Positions 9,634-19,106 of a stretch of 64,000 nucleotides of DNA are shown here, one piece after another. A program made the position numbers and the translations under genes. The stretch covers positions 1 to 64,000 of the forward strand of contig CAWEZX010000012.1 in NCBI GenBank assembly GCA_963813555.1. The letters are read 5' to 3'. Source of the DNA: Roseiarcus sp963813555 (lineage in GTDB: Bacteria > Pseudomonadota > Alphaproteobacteria > Rhizobiales > Beijerinckiaceae). Under the pieces are notes generated by a model that saw nothing but the letters and a program-made list of their open reading frames with translations, was not told the origin of the DNA and did not search any database. The first letter of the stretch is position 1. Every line of letters begins with the position of its first letter.

Positions 9634-10085
9634 GCCAGCGTTGTGAAGTGGTCGCAGCGACAGCGCGCCGTTGGCAGTCCGGCTGCGCTGAAAATGGGCG
9701 GGCGTCGGCCCTATGTTGTGGAGGACTGGCTGCTCGCCCGCATCGCCGAAAAACCGGATCTCACGCTGCGGGCTCTGCTCAAGGAGCTTGCCGATCGGCT
9801 TGGTGGTCAGTTATTATGCGCTCTGGCATTTTCTTCACCATGAAGGCGTGACGTTCAAAAAAAGCCTTCGCGCCTCAGAACAGGACCGCCCGGACGTCGC
9901 CAGGCGTGAGCGGTGGAAGGCGCGTCAGGCGACGATCGATCCGGCCCGGCTCGTCTTCATCGACGAGACCTGGGCGATCCTTCGACAGGCTCAGGACCAA
10001 CATGACCCTGCCGCACGGGCGATGCGCCAAAGGCCAGCGCCTGGCCGCCAAGGCGCCTTTCGGCAAATGGCGGACCCTCACCTTC
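9634..10085 (+). pseudogene. IS630 family transposase, N-terminal half, degraded
   Basis: Reading across three frames gives the N-terminal HTH of an IS630 transposase (SVVKWSQRQRAVGSPAALKM, GGRRPYVVEDWLLARIAEKP), the central part (VSYYALWHFLHHEGVTFKKS) and the first Asp block (ARLVFIDETWA). A 19-base repeat interrupts next, and PHGRCAKGQRLAAKAPFGKW follows. The rest of the DDE domain is missing. The fragment cuts the preceding dehydrogenase gene. The following 170 bases, up to the IS66 end at 10255, show nothing recognisable. Confidence 0.75.
9977..9995. repeat. Short interspersed repeat inserted in the IS630 gene
   Basis: The 19 bases ATCCTTCGACAGGCTCAGG interrupt the IS630 frame exactly between the DETWA block and the following TNMT block; removing them joins the two blocks. 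The core CTTCGACAGGCTCAGG resembles a short dispersed repeat known from many alphaproteobacterial and environmental genomes. Seen once here; its copy number in the genome cannot be judged. Confidence 0.5.
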
Positions 10086-10731
10086 CATCCGTCGTTCCCA
10101 GGGCATGCGGTGTGTGCGAGAAGGGGCTGGCAAAGCGCCGCTTTTTGCCGCTGAAAATTTTCGGCCCAAAGCCCGAGAAGAGGGTCGTCGAGCTTCTTTT
10201 TTCTTCCGCCAAATGTGCGATCTCAAAGCCTTAGCGCGGATTTCGCTTCCTCGTGTAACTCCCAAGGCGGGGTAAGTCTCATTTGCAACAGGTTTGATAG
10301 AAATGCCGGAAGGCGTGCGATTTTTCGGGACACGGGGTCGGGAAAGATAAGTCAAGGGATGGATGATTCTCCGCCCCGAGATTGAGGACCTGATCGACGC
10401 ACTGCGGCGCGAGATTGAGGTTTTGCGGGCCGAGAACGCGGGGTTGCGCCAGGAGGTCGCGGACCTTCGGCGTCAGCTGGACAAGAACAGCTCGAACAGC
10501 AGCAAGCCGCCGTCGAGCGACGGCTTGACGAAACCGCCGCGCGTGGCCGGCAGCACGCGCGGCAAGTCGGGCAAGGCAAGCGGCGGCCAGGCGGGCCATG
10601 CCGGCGGCGCGCTGAAGGCGGCGGCAAAGCCCGATGTCATCGAGCGGCATGAGGCGGAAGGGTGTCGCCAGTGCTTCGCCGGGCTGACGAGGACGATGAT
10701 CACGGGCGTTGAGAGGAGGCAGGTGTTTGAT

Positions 10732-12076
10732 GATTGAGTGCGTCAAGTTCTGCAATAGGCGGTCACGATCTAGCTGGGCTAGGCGGCTTTTCGGAGGTGG
10801 GTTTTCTTGTGCTCCCTGAGGTCGTTCATGTTGAGGTAGCGGTGGGCTTCGAGCCAGTTCTCGTGGGTTTCGACAGCTAAGGCGCGGACGAGACGCTGAC
10901 AGGCCTGGGCATTGGGGAAGATGCGCACGACGTGGGTCCTGCGTTTGATTTCCTCGTTGAGGCGTTCAAGCATGTTGGTGCTCTTGAGATGCTTATGGTG
11001 CTGGCGCGGCAGCCTGTAGAAGGTGAAGGTGTCCTCGATTGTTTCCTCGACCCCATCGACGAGCTTTTGATAACGGGCGCCCCATTTGGCGATCCAGGCG
11101 GAAAGATCGCGGCGGGCCTCCTCGACATTCCGCCGGTCATAAAGCCAGCGCAGCTCCTGCAGGCAGTCGTCGTCGGCCTTGCGTGGCAGATGATCGAGGG
11201 CGTTGCGGAGGAAGTGCACGTAGCATCGCTGGACGGCCGCCTCCGGGAGGACCTCGCGGATGGCGGCGCGAAGGCCTGCGTGATCGTCGGCGACGACGAA
11301 CTCGACGCCGTCGAGGCCGCGCCGGCGCAGTCCGAGCAGGAAGTCCTTCCAGGACGAGCCGCTTTCGCGGTTGGCCATTTCGACGGCCAGGATCTGGCGT
11401 CGCCCGTCCCAGTCGATTCCGACCGCGATCAGCACGGCCTGGCTCGTGACCACGCCGCCCTCGCGCACCTTCTCATAACGGGCGTCGAGGATGAGGTAAG
11501 GGAAAGGCTCGGCGAGGGGGCGCTTGGCAAAGGCGTCGAGGCTCCCGTCCAGGCGCTTGTTGATGGCGGAGACGGCGGAGGCCGAGAAAGCGTGGCCGCA
11601 CAGTTCCTCGGTGATCGCCTTCACCTTCCGGCTCGAGACGCCTTGCACGTACATCTCGGCCAGCGTCGCCACCAGCGCCTGTTCGGAGCGCTGATAGCGC
11701 TCGAAGAGCTCGGTCGAGAACTGTCCGTCCCGATCCTGCGGCACGCGCAACTCGAGCTTGCCCACCCGGGTGACGAGCGTTCGGGTGTAGTAGCCGGAGC
11801 GGTAGCCGAGCCGCGCGGCGGTGCGCTCGCCCTTTTCCGCCCCGAGCGCATCCGTCATTTCGGCTTCCAGCATCTCCTGCATCACCGCGCGCACGATCTC
11901 GCGCAGCCCGTCAGGGCTCGTCGAGAACAGATCATTGACGGCGGCAATCGCGGTTTTAGCTTGGACCTTGGTCATGGCGGCAATTCTCCCAAGAGAATCA
12001 GGTGACTTCGACATCACCAGCCTGCCATGACCGCCTCTCGCTCTCAGCGATTTTGCAGAACCTTCAGCACGCTACT
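10732..12076 (-). mobile_element. IS256 family element with 8-bp target duplication
   Basis: This 1,345-bp element is bounded by the direct repeat TGTTTGAT (10724-10731 and 12077-12084), the size expected for IS256. The ends are imperfect inverted repeats sharing GTGC-rich bases and TTCTGCAA. It carries one full-length transposase gene. It is the youngest insertion of this cluster, since it lies inside another IS and its duplication is unaltered. Confidence 0.88.
10779..11975 (-). CDS. IS256 family transposase, full length
   Basis: Intact Mutator-type transposase of 398 residues starting at ATG 11975 (MTKVQAKTAIAAVNDLFSTS). Blocks in order: REIVRAVMQEMLEAEMTDAL, KGERTAARLGYRSGYYTRTL, GKLELRVPQDRDGQFSTELF, LAEMYVQGVSSRKVKAITEE, FPYLILDARYEKVREGG (first Asp), FVVADDHAGLRAAIREVLPE (second Asp), and STNMLERLNEEIKRRTHVVR (Glu). 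It ends PHRYLNMNDL-like and HKKTHLRKAA. No frameshift is seen. An alternative upstream Met at 12017 would add 14 residues that are not conserved in the second copy at 26.7 kb, so 11975 is preferred. Confidence 0.9.
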   Translation of the reverse strand: MTKVQAKTAIAAVNDLFSTSPDGLREIVRAVMQEMLEAEMTDALGAEKGERTAARLGYRSGYYTRTLVTRVGKLELRVPQDRDGQFSTELFERYQRSEQALVATLAEMYVQGVSSRKVKAITEELCGHAFSASAVSAINKRLDGSLDAFAKRPLAEPFPYLILDARYEKVREGGVVTSQAVLIAVGIDWDGRRQILAVEMANRESGSSWKDFLLGLRRRGLDGVEFVVADDHAGLRAAIREVLPEAAVQRCYVHFLRNALDHLPRKADDDCLQELRWLYDRRNVEEARRDLSAWIAKWGARYQKLVDGVEETIEDTFTFYRLPRQHHKHLKSTNMLERLNEEIKRRTHVVRIFPNAQACQRLVRALAVETHENWLEAHRYLNMNDLREHKKTHLRKAA

Positions 12077-13156
12077 TGTTTGATCTGCCTGAGCGGCGAC
12101 TGGAGGTCACCGAACATCAGGCGATGATTTACCGCTGCGCCCGCTGCCGCGGCCGAACCACGGCGGCGTTCCCCGAGGGGTTGATCTCGCCGGCTCAGTA
12201 TGGGGGGCGGGTCAGAGCGGCTGCGGTTTATCTCAACGTTCAGCAGCTCATTCCCGAGGACCGGGCCGCCCAGGCGATGGCCGACCTGTTCGGCGCAGCG
12301 ACGCTTTGCCCCGACAGCGTCGTCGCCTGGGGCAAGAGGAAGGCCGAGGAATTCGGGGCTCTCGCGGCGCAGATCGCCGCGCTCGTGGCTCAGGCTCCCG
12401 TGCGCCATCTCGACGAAACCGGCTTTCGCGTCGCCGGCAAGGGCCAATGGCTGCATACCGCCTCGACCGTGGCCCTGACCTCGTATCGGGTGACGGCCAA
12501 ACGCGGCGACGCGCCCAAGGGCTTGCGCGGCGGCGTCATCGTCCACGATCATTTCAGGCCCTATTACGCGCTGCCCGCCGTCCGCCACGCGCTGTGCAAC
12601 GCCCATCATTTGCGCGAACTCAAGGCCCTGATCGACATCGACAAAGAGCAATGGGCCGGGCAAATGCGCGATCTTCTCGTCGAGGCCAACGGCGCCGTGC
12701 GCGGCGCCGTCGACGAGGGCGCGACGGCGCTGCCGGCCCTCGTCCTGCGCACGCTGATCAAACGCTACGTCGCCATCGTCCGGCGCGGGCTCGCCTTCCA
12801 TCGAAGCCAGCCGCCCCTGGCCAGACAAATCGGAGCCCGCGGGCGAGCGCCGCGTCGCCCCGGACACAATCTCCTGATCCGATTGCATAAGTTCAAACGC
12901 GATGTCCTGCGGTTCCTCTATGACTTCGCCGTCCCCTTCACCAATAACGAGGCCGAGCGCGACCTGCGGATGATGAAGGTCAAGATGAAAATCTCCGGCG
13001 GCTTCCGAACCATGGCCGGCGCGCGCACCTTCGCCCGCATCCGCGCCGTCATCTCCACCGCCCGAAAGCAAGGTTGGAACATCCTCCAAACCATCGCCGC
13101 AAAACCCGCGACCCTCACCCAAGCCCTCTCCGCATAACTCACAGCTTGGGAGTTAC

Positions 13157-13616
13157 CTTCCGACGCTCCCCGCGGGAAGCGGAAGCGCGTTTTTGCGGCC
13201 TCGAAGGCCGCGGGTGGATTCCGGGGCGTCCGCGCCGGGCAGGGAGAGGTTGGGAGTCGACCTCGCGAACGATCCTGGCTGCGGTTCCGGGCGAGTTGGA
13301 CACAAGTCGCGGGGTCTCGACTTTGATGCGCGTTCGCCAGCATACCCCATATTTCATCAAACGGGAAGCGATTTGTCTTCTTTCTGGTCTCTCCAAAGAC
13401 ACCTTCCATGTCGGGACCTTGAAGGGCGTCGGACGCTCACCGGCAGACCTTCGTCGATATCGTTCGCCAAAGGCCTCAGTTCACGCGGCCTCGCCAGACT
13501 ACTCGGAAACCGCTCACCTTCTTCAATCGCTCCGTCACATCTGCCCGAACCAGGACACCGCGAATGCGGATCGCCGTCACGGAGGATGCTTGCCCTGTGA
13601 GAAGCCCTGCCACAAA
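13157..13616. other. No recognisable gene
   Basis: Between the IS66 end and the O-antigen-like gene several short frames are open on both strands, but none shows a domain, a ribosome binding site or a family motif that can be named. It may be IS debris. Confidence 0.4.
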
Positions 13617-15032
13617 TTACAGATCCAGGAAGCCTGTCCTTCCTACGACAGCCGATCCGCTACCCGACGGCGCGCGAGACCCCGGCTCTCGTAGTCCACC
13701 CAAACCGCTTCTTGATGGCACGCTTCTGCTGCCGCCAACCGCGAGTCGTGGCCACGCCCTTTTTCTCCGCTCACGCTCAAGCCGAAACTGTTTTTCACAA
13801 ATTAACCCCATCGCAAAGAACAAGACTGTCCAAATCTGCTGGGCGGAGACAAGGACCTCTTCGCTCACGCCAATGACACCAATGCTTATAAGGAGCATGA
13901 GCGTAGAAACCGCGAATTGTCCTCCCGACCTATTCAAGCTTTTCGCTGCCAGCACAAAATTTCGCAGCCAAATAAATAAGAAAAACGCTGTTCCGCTAAC
14001 GCCAATCTGCAACAGGAGTTCCAGAACGCCGTTGTGCGCGCTCGTAATACCAAATCCGAACCCAACTTCCCGAGAAATTTCAAAAGACCTAGCATTCAAT
14101 GGCGACCAAAACGCCCAAAATCCCCAACCAAATATCGGTCTCTCTCTTATTGCATCTATGACATAAGGCCAAATTAGAGTTCTCCCCGTGAGGCTGCTAT
14201 CCTTTCCGAGCACGTCTAGAATCACGCTCGAGTTAATTGCAAAGTAGATCGTAATCGGAATTAATGCAACTGCCAAGCCCGTCGCCACTGTTCTGCCCAC
14301 ACCTTTCTTCAGGTAAAGTCTTCCGAAAATGTCAATACCAAATAATACGAAAATTGCGAAAACCGATGTTCCTGACTTGCTCATTAATGCGACAATTGTA
14401 CATAGGGAAACAACGCAGGCGTATCGAAACGACCGTCTGCTTTTGAGCCGTACGCCATGCAGACCAGCAATCACGCCGCCCACCATGACCTGACCAAGCA
14501 CATTTTTTTGCGAAAATATTCCGCGAAAGTCGGCTCCCGGAGGATCGGGAAAGACAAAGAACTGGAGGACTGACGCAACTGCCGCAATACTACAGACTAG
14601 GCACACAAGGCGCATCAACTCGTCACCATCCGAGACTTCGGCGAGGCCAATCGCACCGAGCACGGCAAAAAAATACTCTGTTCCCTGCCTAAAGCTCACG
14701 CTCGGATCGATAGACCAGGTGATCGAGATCAGTGGAATGCTCGCGGCCATAAGTGGGATAAACCGATTAAACGGGACGATTTTCGCTTTGCGGACGCCCG
14801 ACCCATAAATAAAGGCAGAAGAAAGTAAGAAAATCAGATTTAGGATTCGGCTGACGCTACTTCCAGTTTTTCCTTCCCATTCGCCATATATCACCCTATC
14901 AATAACACCGAAAGCGCCTATTCCACTTAGAAGAAAATATACCTTAGCAAGATAAAGTACGTTATTGTCTTTTGCTCGCGATCCATAACGAGATAAGAGC
15001 TTATTCGATCGTGGATTTCTTACGTACGACAT
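13617..15032 (-). CDS. O-antigen ligase/polymerase-like membrane protein
   Basis: Predicted integral membrane protein of 471 residues with about ten hydrophobic segments, of the Wzy/ExoQ/O-antigen ligase type. It has the family's layout: a large extracytoplasmic region around residues 290-340 with GKDSSLTGRTLIWPYVIDAI, then PIFGWGFWAFW and SAHNGVLELLLQIGV, the Arg and His positions conserved in Wzy_C proteins. It would join or export polysaccharide repeat units at the inner membrane. The DNA is clearly more AT-rich than its neighbours, suggesting horizontal transfer. About 50 residues at the C-terminus (after RLERERRKRAWP) are Arg/Ser/Gly-rich and unlike the family, so the natural end has probably been replaced by flanking IS-related DNA. 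Confidence 0.75.
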   Translation of the reverse strand: MSYVRNPRSNKLLSRYGSRAKDNNVLYLAKVYFLLSGIGAFGVIDRVIYGEWEGKTGSSVSRILNLIFLLSSAFIYGSGVRKAKIVPFNRFIPLMAASIPLISITWSIDPSVSFRQGTEYFFAVLGAIGLAEVSDGDELMRLVCLVCSIAAVASVLQFFVFPDPPGADFRGIFSQKNVLGQVMVGGVIAGLHGVRLKSRRSFRYACVVSLCTIVALMSKSGTSVFAIFVLFGIDIFGRLYLKKGVGRTVATGLAVALIPITIYFAINSSVILDVLGKDSSLTGRTLIWPYVIDAIRERPIFGWGFWAFWSPLNARSFEISREVGFGFGITSAHNGVLELLLQIGVSGTAFFLFIWLRNFVLAAKSLNRSGGQFAVSTLMLLISIGVIGVSEEVLVSAQQIWTVLFFAMGLICEKQFRLERERRKRAWPRLAVGGSRSVPSRSGLGGLREPGSRAPSGSGSAVVGRTGFLDL

Positions 15033-15036
15033 GGGG

Positions 15037-15270
15037 CTAGGACCAACGCCGAGCGTGTTCGAGAGCGCGCCCTTCCACCAATTGCGGCGGAAGGTAGATT
15101 TGGATCGTCATCCCAACATCAACTCCGAGCGGCGCAGTGCTCTTTTCGATAAGCGTGCTTGAGTAGGGTTCATCATTGGACATTGCAAATCCGGCATAAC
15201 TCAGATCGATCAGACTGGCAATGTCGTGGGCTGCAGACAGCAGTCTTCGCCTTTTGAACAGCGATCCCAA
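15037..15270 (-). pseudogene. Hypothetical protein fragment next to IS481
   Basis: A 77-residue frame (SNDEPYSSTLIEKSTAPLGV, DVGMTIQIYLPPQLVEGRAL) upstream of the O-antigen-like gene and on the same strand, separated from it by 4 bases. Composition is AT-rich like that gene. It stops being meaningful close to the IS481 end at 15283, so it may be the 3' part of a polysaccharide-cluster gene. I do not recognise a family. Confidence 0.35.
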
Positions 15271-15282
15271 GATAGCAGTAGC

Positions 15283-16087
15283 TGTGAGTTTTCAGGAAGT
15301 TGTCCATTCGGTTTGGAGCGTGAACGCTGAGGTTGGCAAACCTCAGTGATTCGGAGAGGGCCGAATGGACACGCGCAAGAATGCGCCTTTGACAGCCAAA
15401 GGTCGAGAGATGATGGTTCGCGCCGTGGTGGATTCGGGCTGTCCAAGGCCGCCGCCGCGCCCCAGTTCAACACGACGCCGAAGACCGTCGCCAATTGGAT
15501 CGAGCGGTTCGAGGCCGAGGGCGTGGAGGGCTTGCGCGACCGTTCGTCAAGGCCCCACTCATCGCCAAGCCAAGCAACGTCTGCCGTCTGCGCGGCGGTC
15601 GAGGCTTTGCGAAAGCAGCGCCACACCGGCGAGCAGATCGCCGCCGAGGTCGACGTTTCGCCCGCCGACGTCAGCCGCGTTCTCAAGCGGCTCGGCCTCA
15701 ACCGGCTCTCGGCGCTCGGGCCGGCCGAGCCGGTTCGCCGCTATGAACGGGCCGCTCCAGGCGAGATCATCGACATCGACATCAAGAAGCTCGGCAAATT
15801 CAGTCGGATCGGTCACCGGATCACCGGCGACCGCACCGGCCAGAGCAACACCCGCAGGGTCGGCTGGGAATACGTGCATCTGGCGATCGACGACCCTTCG
15901 CGCCTCGCCTACTTGGGAAATCCTCCCCGACGAGAAGCGCGCGTCCTGTCTGCGCTTTCTCTTCAACGCCCTGCGCTTCTCTTTCGAAGCCTCGGCGTCA
16001 AGATCCAGCGCGTCATGACCGACATGGCTCAAGCTTCCGATCCTTCCGATACGCCAAGGCGCTGCGCCGGCTCAGGATCAAGCATCT
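15283..16087 (+). repeat. Left arm of 805-bp inverted repeat
   Basis: 805 bases matching 19107-19911 in reverse orientation with no length difference and, where compared, a single substitution (AAT in this copy, AAA in the other, changing Asn to Lys in the HTH). The arms enclose about 3.0 kb (16088-19106). Confidence 0.88.
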
Positions 16088-16303
16088 CCCAGAACCAATG
16101 GCGAAGCCGAGCGCTTCGTCCAGACAAGCCCGCGCGAATGGGCCTACGCCCGCGCCTACAGCACCTCCGACGAGCGCGCCGCTGAGCCGCCCCTCCGGCT
16201 CCGCCGCTATAACTAGCGTCGACCCCACGGCAGTCCTGGCGCAAAGCCTCCGATCACCAAACTCACGCTAACCCAGGACAACCTGGTGAGGCTCCGCAGC
16301 TAG
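15283..16303 (+). pseudogene. IS481 family transposase, copy A
   Basis: IS481-type DDE transposase read across frames: MDTRKNAPLTAKGREMMVRA, then after a frameshift near 15440 GLSKAAAAPQFNTTPKTVAN (HTH), EALRKQRHTGEQIAAEVDVS, RYERAAPGEIIDIDIKKLGK, GHRITGDRTGQSNTRRVGWE and HLAIDDPSRLAYL (Asp). A second shift near 15910 is followed by EILPDEKRASCLRF. After 16087 a deletion joins to KTNGEAERF-like sequence and the natural C-terminus ending at 16303 (TLTQDNLVRLRS). Not functional. 15283-16087 is repeated in inverted orientation at 19107-19911. Confidence 0.82.
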
Positions 16304-16590
16304 TGTTCTGTCCCGCAGATAGCTTTACATATACGTTCGACCTTGTTGAGAAATTGCTCGTTCGTCGCAGTCCAGACGAACGGCGTTGCTTTGGCGTTAT
16401 AGGCTTCGACGAAGGTCTGGATTTTGGCGACGAGATCCTTGGCGGAAACGAAGGAGCCGCGCCGGATCTGACGTTGGGTAATGAGAGCGAACCAGCGTTC
16501 GATCTGATTGAGCCACGACGCATAGGTCGGCGTGAAATGCAGGTTGAAGCGAGGTCGTTCGGCGAGCCAGGCGCGGATCGTCTTGTGCAT
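16300..16590 (-). pseudogene. IS630 family transposase, C-terminal fragment
   Basis: The minus strand encodes the C-terminal part of an IS630 transposase: HKTIRAWLAERPRFNLHFTP, TYASWLNQIERWFALITQRQ (last catalytic Glu), SAKDLVAKIQTFVEAYNAKA and ATPFVWTATNEQFLNKVERI, ending with a natural stop at 16300. The N-terminal two thirds are missing. The cut at about 16590 coincides with the start of the FG-GAP-like reading frame on the other strand. Confidence 0.78.
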
Positions 16591-17728
16591 TCTCGCGCTT
16601 CTTGCCGGCCTCGCGGGGGCGCGCGCCGGCGATGAGCGGCAAAAGCCGCTCGACGACGTACCCGTCATGCATGAAGAGGCGGAGGCGGCAGGCCTCCGCA
16701 GCGTCTATAACGGTCCGTGGGAGTTCTTCGTTGGCGGCGGCGGGGCGGCGTTCGATTGCGACGGCTCGGGCTTTCCCTCGGTGTTCCTGGCCGACGGCAA
16801 GAATCCGGCGCGACTGTTCGTCAACAAATCCAAGGCCGGCGGGCCGCTCAAATTCGAGGAGAAGGCGCTCGACATCGGCGCCGATCCCAAACTTCTCAGT
16901 AACGTCATTGGCGCCTATCCGCTCGACATCGACGGCGACGGCCACATGGATCTGTTCGTGCTCAGGGTCGGCGGCAACCTCCTGCTCAAGGGCGGCCCTG
17001 ACTGCACCTTCACCCTCGCCAATCACGAATGGAATTTCGACGGCGATTCAGGCTGGACGACTTCGTTCGCGGCCGAGTGGGAGCCGGGGCAGAAATTTCC
17101 GACGCTCGCGATCGGCCATTACGTCGACCGCGACGCCCCCGGCTCGCCCTGGGGCACGTGCGCGGACAACTCGCTCTATCGGCCGCAGCCGGGCGATAAA
17201 CCCGATTATTCGGTGCGCACGCCGCTCGCGCCCGGCTTCTGCGCCCTCTCGATGCTGTTCACCGACTGGAACAAGTCGGGCGTGCCGTCGCTGCGCGTCT
17301 CCAACGACCGGCAATATTACCGCGGCGGCGAAGAACAGATGTGGCGCATCGACCCTGGCAAGACGCCGAGGCTCTACTCGCGCGCCGACGGCTGGCGGCA
17401 TTTGTCGATCTACGGCATGGGCATCGCCGAGGGCGATCTCGACGGCTCGGGTTACCCGGAATATTTCCTCACCTCGATGGGCGACGAGAAATTGCAGAAG
17501 CTCGACCCCGAAGCGGCGGAGCGCGGCGAAGCGCCGGTCTATCGCGACATCGCCGGCGAAGTCGGCGTGACCGCGCATATTCCCTATACGGGCGGCGACA
17601 AGCGGCCCTCGACCGCCTGGCACGCGGAATTCGCCGACTTCAACAATGACGGTCTCAGCGACATCTTCGTCTCCAAGGGCAACCTCGAGCAGATGCCCGA
17701 CTTCGCCGCCTACGACCCAAGCAACGCC
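16590..17728 (+). pseudogene. CRTAC1/FG-GAP repeat protein, cut at both ends
   Basis: About 380 residues of a secreted beta-propeller protein. After a hydrophobic stretch (LALLAGLAGARAGDERQ, possibly the end of a signal peptide) come calcium-loop repeats typical of FG-GAP/VCBS domains: AFDCDGSGFPSVFLADGKN, YPLDIDGDGHMDLFVLRVGG, AEGDLDGSGYPEYFLTSMGD and FADFNNDGLSDIFVSKGN. The block MPDFAAYDPSN is the last recognisable part. The usual ASPIC/UnbV C-terminal domain is absent because an IS110 element follows. No proper start codon precedes the signal-like stretch, where an IS630 fragment abuts. Confidence 0.72.
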
Positions 17729-17764
17729 AGCTCCCGCTTTGAACGAACAAAAGATGGAGGGAGC

Positions 17765-18995
17765 ATGCGCATCATCGGACTGGACATCCACCGCGCCTTC
17801 GCCGAGGCGGTCGCCTGGGACGACGGCAAGCTCAAACGACTGGGGCGCGTCGACATGCGCCGGCCTCTTCTCGAGGCTTTCGCAAAGAAGCTCACCAAGC
17901 AGGACGTAGTCGTTGTCGAAGCGACCGGCAACGCGGCGTCGCGTTGCAGCGGTGATCGCGCCTCATGTCAAGAGAGTTGTGATCGCGAATCCAAAGCAAG
18001 TGCGCATCATCGCTCATGCCAAGATCAAGACCGATACGATCGACGCCGGCGTACTCGCTCAACTTTATGCAAGCGGCTTTCTGCCTGAGGTTTGGATTCC
18101 AGACGAGCCGACGCAGGCGCTTCGCCGGCAGGTGACCCGGCGCAATCAGATCGTCCGGCAGCGATCGCGCTTGAAGAATATCATCCAGTCGATCCTGCAC
18201 AGCCATCTGATCCCATCCTGCCCGCACGCGGATTTGTGTGGGGCGAGCGGACGGGCATGGCTCTTTGAACAAGTACTGCCGGAGGACGAACGGCTTGCCG
18301 TCGAACGGCATCTGCGAGAGTTTGATCGGCTCGGCGATGACCTCAAGGCCATCGAGCGTGACCCTGCCCGTTCAGCGTTAGAGGATGAGGGCGCCAAACG
18401 CTTGATGACAATTCCGGGCGTCGACATGGTGGTGGCGCTCGCCATCATGGCGGCGATCGGCGAGGTTGGGCGCTTCGAGCAGCCGCAGAAGCTCGTCAGC
18501 TACCTCGGCCTCAACCCGAGCGTCAGACAATCGCGGCCGGGACCGGCTTATCACGGACGGATCACCAAGCAGGGCCGTGGACATGCGCGCGGCATGCTCG
18601 CCGAGGCCGCCTGGGCGGCGGCGCGGGGGCCGGGTCCGTTGCGCGCATTCTTCCTGCGCGTGCGAGCCCGCCGCGGTCACCATGTCGCCGCCGTCGCGAC
18701 AGTCCGCAAGCTCGCGGTGACCATCTGGCATTTGCTAAGGAAGGGCGAAAGCTATGCCTGGGCCCGGCCATCGTTGCACGCCAGGAAGCTGCGCGATCTG
18801 GAGCTGAAGGCCGGATACAGAGCCGAACGCGGCCAAAAAGGCGCAGCCCACGCCTACAATATCAAGAGCCACCGCGATCAGGAGCGCCGATGGGTCGAGC
18901 AAGCCGAGACGGCTTACGCTCGCTTCGTCGTCGGTTGGAATCCGCATGGTCCCAAGCGGGTGCGCACAGGCGCCGCAACCGAGGTGCGACGATGA
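17765..18995 (+). pseudogene. IS110 family transposase with one frameshift
   Basis: DEDD (RuvC-like) transposase of the IS110 group. The start MRIIGLDIHRAFAEAVAWDD holds the first Asp, and VVVVEATGNAAS the Glu. Near 17932 a one-base change breaks the frame, and VAAVIAPHVKRVVIANPKQV continues in the next one. Then come AHAKIKTDTIDAGVLAQLYA (two Asp), a central coiled coil, and the C-terminal Tnp_20 domain TIPGVDMVVALAIMAAIGEV, SYLGLNPSVRQSRPG and TKQGRGHARGMLAEAAWAAA with the conserved Ser region. Restoring the frame would give about 410 residues. It lies inside the FG-GAP gene. The 3' flank (18996-19106) is cut by IS481 copy B. Confidence 0.83.
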
Positions 18996-19106
18996 AGGCT
19001 GCGCGGCAGGGCTTGCGCCTCACGCCCTGCTCTTCGCCGCGCGGTCACCCAATGCGCGAGAGGAAAATAGCGCAGATCCGGCAAGAAAACACTTGTCCTG
19101 GTGCGC

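Larger units (their letters stand above)
10363..13137 (+). pseudogene. IS66 TnpC transposase, split by IS256
   Basis: The left part (10363-10731) encodes the leucine-zipper-like N-terminus (EIEDLIDALRREIEVLRAEN), the NSSNSSKPPSSDG motif and the first Cys of the zinc-binding region. The right part (12085-13137) carries FDLPERRLEVTEHQAMIYRC, CRGRTTAAFPEG, RHLDETGFRVAG (Asp), HHLRELKALIDIDKEQWA and the end VPFTNNEAERDLRMMKVKMK. Removing the IS256 element together with one copy of the duplicated TGTTTGAT would rejoin the two parts in frame as a protein of 473 residues. The gene was therefore intact when IS256 landed. Confidence 0.85.
10255..13156 (+). mobile_element. IS66 family element (nested, carries an IS256 copy)
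   Basis: The ends are the 12-base inverted repeats GTAACTCCCAAG (10255-10266) and CTTGGGAGTTAC (13145-13156). Only a tnpC-type gene is present, without tnpA/tnpB, as in the ISBst12-like group of IS66. An IS256 element (10732-12076) sits inside tnpC. No clean 8-base target duplication is visible at the outer ends (TTCCTCGT against CTTCCGAC), which suggests an old insertion or a later rearrangement. Confidence 0.8.

Noticed and set aside
10932..12005. Open frame of 357 codons opposite the intact IS256 gene
   Set aside because: Shadow of the transposase; no start signal and no family motif.
12064..13122. Open frame of 352 codons opposite IS66 tnpC
   Set aside because: Shadow frame; Gly/Asp-rich without motifs, while the plus strand carries conserved IS66 blocks.
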